Below, piece by piece: positions 33,233-38,785 of a DNA stretch of 38,785 bases (its first letter is position 1; each line of letters opens with the position of its first letter). A program made the translations under genes and the position numbers. The stretch spans positions 43,932 through 82,716 of the forward strand of contig DDIS01000132.1 in the NCBI GenBank assembly GCA_002338615.1. The letters are read 5' to 3'. The notes below the pieces were generated by a model, which worked only from the letters and a program-made list of their open reading frames with translations, did no database searches and was not told the DNA's origin. The DNA is from Proteobacteria bacterium UBA1844. GTDB taxonomy: Bacteria > Pseudomonadota > Gammaproteobacteria > Steroidobacterales > Woeseiaceae.

Positions 33233-34171
33233 CTAAGCGTTTAAAAATGGTATCAGATACGCGGATATTGAGTCGATTACATCCGCTTCAAGGGGGTCGA
33301 ACGAAACCAGCCCGGCCTCGGAGCGCAGCCAGGTTATCTGGCGTTTTGCCAATTGCCGCGTTGCGACCAGCGTTCGGTACGCCGCTTCGTCGGCGCTGCA
33401 CTCGCCGGCGACACAAGCCCAGAACTGCCGGTAGCCCACGGCGCGCATCGATGGCGCATCCGCGCTCAGTCCCGGTCGCATATAAAGAACCTTCATTTCG
33501 TCGATAAAGCCCTTGTTTAACATCAGGTTTAATCGTTCCGCAATCCGCTGATGCAATACCGCTCGGGAGACCGGGTTCAATGCGGCTTTCACAAAGCGGA
33601 CCGTCCCGGCCGACGCATCCTCGCGAGCCGCAGCCTGAATTGCCGAAAGGCTGCGGCCACTTTGCCGGTAAACCTCCAGCGCGCGCTGGATGCGCTGCCG
33701 GTCTGCCGGGTTGATCCGCGTCGCTGCCTCCGGGTCGATTTGCGCCAGTTTCGCGTGCATTGCGGGCCAGCCGAAAGCGCGAGCCGCCGCCTCAATGTCA
33801 GCCCTGATCGCCGGATCGGCAACCGGCAGGTCTGCAATGCCTGCCGTCAACGCACGAAAATACAGCATTGTGCCGCCCACGAGCAGTGGAACGCGCCCGG
33901 CCGCCGTGATCTTATCGATCGCCGCTCGCGCGTCGCGCACGAACTCACCGGCCGAGTAAGCCTCTTCAGGATCTCGAATATCAATCAGGCGATGTGGCGT
34001 GCGTGCGAGCACGGCCGCATCCGGTTTCGCCGTACCGATATCCATGCCGCGATAAACAAGCGCTGAATCCACGCTGATGATCTCGCACGGAAATCGCTTG
34101 CACAGCTCGATCGCGATATCTGTTTTGCGCGACGCAGTCGGCCCCATCAGGCAAATGGCAGTGGGCTGCAT
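33233..34171 (-). CDS. miaA: tRNA dimethylallyltransferase MiaA with an altered P-loop
   Basis: Adds a dimethylallyl group to A37 of tRNAs reading UNN codons. The 312-residue protein has the landmarks VDSALVYRGMDIGTAKP, HRLIDIRDPEEAYSAGEF, VGGTMLYFRAL and RINPADRQRIQRALEVY. The P-loop reads GPTASRKTD where the family has GPTASGKT/S: Arg15, codon CGC at 34129-34127, replaces the last Walker A glycine. A single G-to-C change from GGC would explain it. The rest looks intact and length is normal. It lies between mutL and hfq, 22 nt after mutL. Confidence 0.96.
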   Translation of the reverse strand: MQPTAICLMGPTASRKTDIAIELCKRFPCEIISVDSALVYRGMDIGTAKPDAAVLARTPHRLIDIRDPEEAYSAGEFVRDARAAIDKITAAGRVPLLVGGTMLYFRALTAGIADLPVADPAIRADIEAAARAFGWPAMHAKLAQIDPEAATRINPADRQRIQRALEVYRQSGRSLSAIQAAAREDASAGTVRFVKAALNPVSRAVLHQRIAERLNLMLNKGFIDEMKVLYMRPGLSADAPSMRAVGYRQFWACVAGECSADEAAYRTLVATRQLAKRQITWLRSEAGLVSFDPLEADVIDSISAYLIPFLNA

Positions 34172-34193
34172 GGCGAGTGTCCTTATCGATCGC

Positions 34194-35975
34194 TTATCGA
34201 CCGCGCAGGAACAGGCGGTCGAGTTCGTTCATCGTCAGCGTCGTCCAGGTCGGGCGACCGTGGTTACACTGGTCGGCTCTTTCAGTTACTTCCATTTCTC
34301 TGAGCAGCGCGTTCATCTCAGGAATCGAGAGCAGCCGATTCTGCCGCACTGAATGGTGACAGGCCATCGTGGCAAGCGTGTCGTTGATTACATTTTCAAC
34401 GCGGTTGCTGGCACCGGACTCGGACAGATCGCTCAACACATCGCGCAACAGGCTTTCAACGTCTGCGTACCGGAGCAGGCTAGGGACTTCGCGTACGATC
34501 AGGCTGGTTGCCCCGCCGCGCGTGACAAGCAAGCCAAGTTGTCGCAGCGTGTCGCTCGACTCTTCCACCAGGTTGGCTTCGCTTTCGGAAACGGAAACGG
34601 TGACCGGCACGAGCAGCGGCTGACGAACGATATCCCGATCATCGTAACTGCTTTTGAGTTTCTCATAGACAATGCGTTCGTGCGCCGCATGCATATCTAC
34701 AAGCACCAGCCCTTCGCTGTTCTCCGCAAGAATATAAGTCCCGGCAAGTTGCGCGACGGCGAAACCCAGAGGTGGCGCGTCGCTGGCCCCGCCTGGTGCT
34801 TCCCCGGAAGGCTCAGCAGCCGTCATACCGGACGCCAGTCGCTGGTAAGCGGCGAGCGTTTCTGTCACGGCGTGCGATCCGTGCAATCCACTTCGAGCCT
34901 GGTTCGGCAGGTGCATGGAATGCTGGCCAAACAGTGCCTGCTTTGCTGCTGGCATCGGGTTGGGGGCCGAGCTGCCTGGCCGCGTATCGCGTAACGCCGC
35001 CTCCAGAGTCTGGCCGACGATGCCATGCAGGCGCCTGCTGTCACGAAAGCGGACTTCGTGTTTTGCCGGATGGGCATTCGCGTCGACGCTGGCAGGATCC
35101 AGCGTCAGATGCAGCACATAGGCCGGAAACCGGCCGTGAAACAGCACATCCCGATAGGCGTGCTTCGCCGCATGCGCCAGGGTGCGATCCGTTACGCTGC
35201 GCCCGTTCACAAACCAGAACTGCATGTCCGGCTGGCTACGATTATACGCCGGCAAGCCGATCCATCCCGCAAGCGCAATACCCTCTTCCTCACGATCTAT
35301 ACGGAGCGCCTGTGCGGCGAAAGCGTCACCACAGATTTTAGCGATCCGGGCGAGCCTCCCTTCGTCAGTGTCAGCCGCCGCGAGATCCAGCACGCTGCGA
35401 CCGTTGTGCGTCAATGAAATTGCGACGTCCGGACGAGACAGCGCAATGCGTCGCAGCCACTTTTCAATGTGCCCGAATTCTGTTTTTTCAGTACGCAGAA
35501 ATTTGCGCCGCGCCGGCGTGTTGTAGAACAAGTCGTGCACGGCCACCGATGTTCCGATGGGATGTGCGGCGGGTATTGGCGCGTGCAGTCGACCATCATC
35601 GGTTTCAATTTGCCAGCCACTGTCGTCATTCTGCGTCCGCGAAGTCACTGTCATGCGCGCGACGGAGCCGATGCTTGGCAATGCTTCGCCGCGAAACCCC
35701 AATGATGCGACCGCCTCAAGATCCTCGAGACTCCGGATTTTGCTGGTAGCGTGCCGCGCCATCGACAGTTCGAGTTCGTCCTTCGGAATGCCCGCGCCGT
35801 CGTCGCGAATTCGAATCAGTTTTTGACCACCTGCAACGACGTCGACCGATACACGGTGGGCGCCGGCATCGAGACTGTTCTCAAGCAATTCCTTGACGAC
35901 GGACGCAGGGCGTTCCACCACTTCGCCCGCTGCGATCTGGCTAACCAGGTGATCCGGCAATTGTTGGATGGGCAT
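34194..35975 (-). CDS. mutL: DNA mismatch repair protein MutL with endonuclease motif
   Basis: Links MutS recognition to strand removal. The 593 residues have the GHKL ATPase motifs IAAGEVVERPASVVKELLEN, DDGAGIPKDEL and RHATSKI. After a variable linker, the C-terminal domain carries DMHAAHERIVYE (from Asp427), matching the metal-dependent nicking motif DQHA(X)2E(X)4E apart from Q to M. ACHHSVR and CNHGRP, the other metal-site motifs, follow near the end. E. coli MutL lacks these and relies on MutH; this protein should nick DNA itself. I chose the ATG at 35975 over a TTG three codons upstream. Confidence 0.97.
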   Translation of the reverse strand: MPIQQLPDHLVSQIAAGEVVERPASVVKELLENSLDAGAHRVSVDVVAGGQKLIRIRDDGAGIPKDELELSMARHATSKIRSLEDLEAVASLGFRGEALPSIGSVARMTVTSRTQNDDSGWQIETDDGRLHAPIPAAHPIGTSVAVHDLFYNTPARRKFLRTEKTEFGHIEKWLRRIALSRPDVAISLTHNGRSVLDLAAADTDEGRLARIAKICGDAFAAQALRIDREEEGIALAGWIGLPAYNRSQPDMQFWFVNGRSVTDRTLAHAAKHAYRDVLFHGRFPAYVLHLTLDPASVDANAHPAKHEVRFRDSRRLHGIVGQTLEAALRDTRPGSSAPNPMPAAKQALFGQHSMHLPNQARSGLHGSHAVTETLAAYQRLASGMTAAEPSGEAPGGASDAPPLGFAVAQLAGTYILAENSEGLVLVDMHAAHERIVYEKLKSSYDDRDIVRQPLLVPVTVSVSESEANLVEESSDTLRQLGLLVTRGGATSLIVREVPSLLRYADVESLLRDVLSDLSESGASNRVENVINDTLATMACHHSVRQNRLLSIPEMNALLREMEVTERADQCNHGRPTWTTLTMNELDRLFLRGR

Positions 35976-36078
35976 TGCTTGCAAACAACGAGTGGACGCG
36001 AGCGGAGCATTGTTTCAAACCGGCGCAGGAAAGTCTTGTCGCCGCGCGCTCGCCTGGTCAGCGTGCGTCCTTTCCTGG

Positions 36079-37401
36079 CTAGCCGCCGCTGCTGCTGTAT
36101 ACGGGAATAGCCAGCGTCTGGCCGATGCGCACGCTGTCGCTGGACATTTTATTGGCCGCGCGAATCGCCGCGGCACTCACGTTGTATCGCGCCGCTATCT
36201 CCGAGAGCGTATCGCCCCGTGAAATAACGTGTCGAACCTGTTCAGCCGGGTACTTGCGTACATTCAAGGCGATTTGCGTGTCGGGTGGCGGATTCTGGTA
36301 AAAGTAGGCCCGTATTCCCGACAGCATGGCGCTCGCCAGCCTGCCCTGGTAATTGCCGTCGCGTAGATGCTGCTCTTCGGTCGGGTTCGAAATAAAGCCG
36401 GTTTCGACGAGAATTGACGGAATGTCAGGCGACTTCAGAACCAAAAGGCCGGCCTGCTGCACGGTACGACGATGCGCCTTGCCAATGCCGGCCAGTTCCT
36501 GGATCACGCTGCTGCCGACGTCGAGGCTCGCGCTCAGGGATGCATTTTGCGACAGGTCGAGCAGTACCGACGCCAGCACATCGTCCTTGTCCTGCAACGA
36601 AACGCCGCCAATACTCGCATTTTCCCGTGCCGCGAGCTGCCTTGCGGCTTCGTCACTCGCACCTTTTAACGACAGGGCATAAACCGTCGTGCCCCGAGGA
36701 CCACGATCCTTGACGGCGTCTGCATGCACGGAAATAAACAGGTCCGCCTTGCTTTCGTGCGCTATCTGCATACGTCGTCGGTGCTCGACATAGTAGTCAC
36801 CGTCGCGAATCAGGATTGCACGCATACCGGCCTCGGCGTTAACACGAGCGGCCAGCGCGCGCGAGATCGCGAGCGCCACGTCTTTCTCGCGCGTGCGGTT
36901 CTTGCCAATGGCTCCGGGGTCCTTGCCGCCATGGCCAGGATCTATCGCGATGACGATGTCGCGTCCGCGCGTAAATGTTTCAGACGCGCGCTTGACGGCC
37001 TGCGGTACGCCACTTTTGTGCAAATCGATAACGAGTCGGTCGCCGTAGGTGTTGTTCGGTGCGACCGTAAAGCTGCGTGAACGCACGGCCTGGTTCAGAT
37101 CCAGCACCACGCGCAAGTCTCCGTCAGCCTGCACGGCACTGCGAATAGAACGCACGGTACCGATGCCGCCCGGCAGCTTACGCAGCGAATCGGCCAGCCG
37201 GCCGTTTTTCACATCCACCACCAGCCGGTCCGGGCCGCGCAAGGTAAAGATATTGTGTGCTGCGGGTCCGCTGAGGTCGAGTACCACGCGCGTCTTGCCC
37301 TCTTCGGACCAGACCCGAATATTCTTCACGGTCGGCCCGGCCGTTGCAGTCACGGCAAAACACAGAAAAAACAAGGCTATTGGCAGGTGCAAGCGGGCCA
37401 T
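36079..37401 (-). CDS. N-acetylmuramoyl-L-alanine amidase, AmiB/AmiC type with LysM
   Basis: Periplasmic zinc amidase that cleaves septal peptidoglycan during daughter-cell separation. The 440 residues show a signal peptide (LPIALFFLCFAVTATA), an AMIN domain (about 25-120) for septal targeting, an Amidase_3 domain (about 150-370) with IDPGHGGKDPGAIG, the zinc-ligand histidine in FISVHADA and the Glu in LVETGFISN, and a C-terminal LysM (about 392-436, RGDTLSEIAARYNVS). It lies between tsaE and mutL, as amiB does in E. coli. A start ATG is clear; the ribosome site is weak. Confidence 0.95.
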   Translation of the reverse strand: MARLHLPIALFFLCFAVTATAGPTVKNIRVWSEEGKTRVVLDLSGPAAHNIFTLRGPDRLVVDVKNGRLADSLRKLPGGIGTVRSIRSAVQADGDLRVVLDLNQAVRSRSFTVAPNNTYGDRLVIDLHKSGVPQAVKRASETFTRGRDIVIAIDPGHGGKDPGAIGKNRTREKDVALAISRALAARVNAEAGMRAILIRDGDYYVEHRRRMQIAHESKADLFISVHADAVKDRGPRGTTVYALSLKGASDEAARQLAARENASIGGVSLQDKDDVLASVLLDLSQNASLSASLDVGSSVIQELAGIGKAHRRTVQQAGLLVLKSPDIPSILVETGFISNPTEEQHLRDGNYQGRLASAMLSGIRAYFYQNPPPDTQIALNVRKYPAEQVRHVISRGDTLSEIAARYNVSAAAIRAANKMSSDSVRIGQTLAIPVYSSSGG

Positions 37402-37444
37402 CGCTGGATCAAAACCCCAATGTCTTTACTTATTATGTCTGGAG

Positions 37445-37472
37445 AGTATACAAAACACGGCACGAAAACCAA
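37445..37472 (-). promoter_or_regulatory. Possible promoter of the amidase-mutL unit
   Basis: On the minus strand, TTGGTT (37472-37467), a 16-nt spacer and TATACT (37450-37445) lie in the AT-rich 113-nt gap upstream of the amidase gene. The -10 is good and the -35 poor. It could give the downstream genes an internal start. Confidence 0.4.
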
Positions 37473-37514
37473 GATTTATTCTTCAATATTATGAAGATAA
37501 AGCTCATTGTTAAC

Positions 37515-38024
37515 CTATTCAATAGCATGCAGGGCGAGCGCCGGACCCTGGGCCTGCAGCGCCTTTATTACGGCATTGCCACGCTCTGACAGCCCGAGGA
37601 GCGTCGCTTTTCGAGCGGCTCCGGCATAGCGAAGTGACAGCTTTAGATCAGCCGATGTGCCAATTTCGGGCACGCGCTCCGGCCACTCGACCAGCCGCAA
37701 ACCGTCTTCCAGCTCGTCCCAGCCGAGAAAATGCAGCTCGTCACTGCTCGCCACGCGGTACAGATCGACGTGATATATCCTCCCGTGGAGAGTCAGGTAA
37801 GGCTCTACCAGGGTGTACGTGGGGCTCGGCACGGGACCTTCGTGACCCAGCCCTCGTATCAGTGCACGCGCAAATGTCGACTTTCCCGCACCGAGTTCAC
37901 CGTCGAGCAGGATCGTCCAACCGGCCAGCTGGTCGGGCAGCGCATGCTGCAGCATGCTTGCCAAAGCTTCTGTTGCGGCTTCATCGGGCAGGTCGAATGC
38001 CCGCGTGTGCTGGGTGCCGTTCAC
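37515..38024 (-). CDS. tsaE: tRNA threonylcarbamoyladenosine biosynthesis ATPase TsaE
   Basis: ATPase partner of TsaB-TsaD in forming t6A37 on tRNAs. The 169 residues have Walker A DGELGAGKSTFARALIRGLG (about 42), the TsaE signature PSPTYTLVEPY and YHVDLYR, and LVEWPERVP. Its ATG overlaps the nnrD stop by four bases, so the two are coupled. Gene order nnrD-tsaE-amidase is conserved in gammaproteobacteria. Confidence 0.97.
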   Translation of the reverse strand: MNGTQHTRAFDLPDEAATEALASMLQHALPDQLAGWTILLDGELGAGKSTFARALIRGLGHEGPVPSPTYTLVEPYLTLHGRIYHVDLYRVASSDELHFLGWDELEDGLRLVEWPERVPEIGTSADLKLSLRYAGAARKATLLGLSERGNAVIKALQAQGPALALHAIE

Positions 38025-38785
38025 GGGTTCACCACGGCGCGCAGCTCACCAATGAGGTCGAGTGCCACCATGCCACGCTCGCCGCTCTCTGCCGCGCGAT
38101 CGCCCGCACGCGCATGAATTTCAACGCCAGCCGTCGCCGCCAGGGTTGCTTGCACACCCTGAGCCAGCAAGGCGGCAATGACCCCGGTTAGCGCGTCACC
38201 TATACCGGCCGCGGCCATGCCCGGATTGCCCGCCGTGCAGATACGCGGCGCTCCTGCACCGTCGTATATCAGCGTACCGGCGCCTTTGAGGACGGTAACG
38301 CCGTCATAATTGCTGTGCAGGCTCCGCACTGCCGCCAGCCGGTCGCACTGGATCGACCGCACCGACGTATCGAGCAAGCGCGCCGCCTCGCCTGGATGCG
38401 GCGTGATGATGCGACTGCCTGATTTTGCGTGACGCTCGTGCGTCGGCTGTTCAGCCAACAGGTTCAGCGCGTCTGCATCCCAAACTGCTGGAAGTTCAGA
38501 ATGCGCGACGATTTCGTACAGCTTCTGCGCCCAGGCGGTGCGCCCGAGACCGGGTCCGAATGCAACGACGTCAGCCCGCTCGAGCAGTGCGCGAAGCTCA
38601 TCCGCCGCGTGAATTCCGTGCACCATCAGCTCCGGCCGTGACCCGACTATTGACCCGAGGTGCGCCGGATCCGTCGCAACGCTGACGAGGCCGGCGCCGG
38701 CGCGCAAAGCGGCTTCTGCGCATAGACGTACAGCGCCCGGCATGCCGGGACCGCCGCCGACCACCAGCACATGACCGCAGGCTCC
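38021..38785 (-). CDS. nnr: ADP/ATP-dependent NAD(P)H-hydrate dehydratase (partial, N-terminus beyond window)
   Basis: Repairs damaged NAD(P)H hydrates. 254 residues of the ribokinase-like C-terminal (YjeF C-terminal, NnrD) domain are visible and the frame is open to the edge. Motifs: HVLVVGGGPGMPGAVRLCA near the edge, ADVVAFGPGLG, WDADALNLLAEQ, IITPHPGEAARLL, VLKGAGTLIYDG and GNPGMAAAGIGDALTGVIAALLAQG. In E. coli the same gene also encodes an epimerase domain (NnrE) at its N-terminus; whether this one does cannot be seen. Confidence 0.95.
   Translation of the reverse strand, partial: GACGHVLVVGGGPGMPGAVRLCAEAALRAGAGLVSVATDPAHLGSIVGSRPELMVHGIHAADELRALLERADVVAFGPGLGRTAWAQKLYEIVAHSELPAVWDADALNLLAEQPTHERHAKSGSRIITPHPGEAARLLDTSVRSIQCDRLAAVRSLHSNYDGVTVLKGAGTLIYDGAGAPRICTAGNPGMAAAGIGDALTGVIAALLAQGVQATLAATAGVEIHARAGDRAAESGERGMVALDLIGELRAVVNP

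Overview
The window is chromosomal DNA of a GC-rich Gammaproteobacterium. Gene content and order support this: ffh-rpsP-rimM, rpsF-rpsR-DUF2232-rplI-dnaB, rnr-rlmB, and nnrD-tsaE-amidase-mutL-miaA-hfq-hflX-hflK-hflC-DUF2065-purA. MutL carries a Pseudomonas-like endonuclease motif, which argues against an enteric. The order recalls pseudomonads and marine lineages related to Chromatiales or Woeseiales; the genus cannot be fixed from the sequence alone.

Layout. 1-2932: partial rimM, rpsP, ffh and a metallo-beta-lactamase-fold hydrolase, all minus. 3048-5190: a CcsA/YpjD-like membrane protein and a CorC/HlyC-type transporter, plus. 5200-6546: radA, minus. 6762-10762: a phospho-signalling trio, namely a CHASE2 Ser/Thr kinase, a PP2C phosphatase and an FHA protein. 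10771-10930: an array of REP-like palindromes that also supplies the dnaB stop codon. 10927-15020: dnaB, a long palindromic element, rplI, DUF2232, rpsR and rpsF with an acidic tail. 15020-18043: rlmB and rnr. 18085-18432: a strong promoter, a decayed tRNA-Leu copy and an intact tRNA-Leu(CAG).

18540-27953 is an accessory block between tRNA-Leu and purA. It holds a four-gene minus-strand cluster of oxidoreductases that all carry export signals: two tandem D-2-hydroxyacid dehydrogenases, a cytochrome c-PQQ sugar dehydrogenase fusion, and a Tat-type FMN alpha-hydroxyacid dehydrogenase with a CxxCH heme c motif inside the catalytic domain. After it come small envelope proteins (BON lipoprotein, DUF2799 lipoprotein, two small membrane proteins of unknown function) and a NERD-domain membrane protein downstream of a near-perfect CRP-type operator. 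28010-38785 is the conserved purA-to-nnrD superoperon, all minus, with several stop/start overlaps.

How it fits together. The conserved blocks cover ribosome biogenesis, RNA turnover, tRNA modification, mismatch repair, membrane quality control and cell-wall splitting. The best candidate for something undescribed is the exported oxidoreductase cluster. It could pass electrons from hydroxyacids or sugars to c-type hemes in the periplasm. Other oddities: an arginine in the MiaA P-loop, an rlmB and a BON lipoprotein gene without usable standard start codons, and the tRNA-Leu duplication. No integrase, transposase, CRISPR array or rRNA gene was found.
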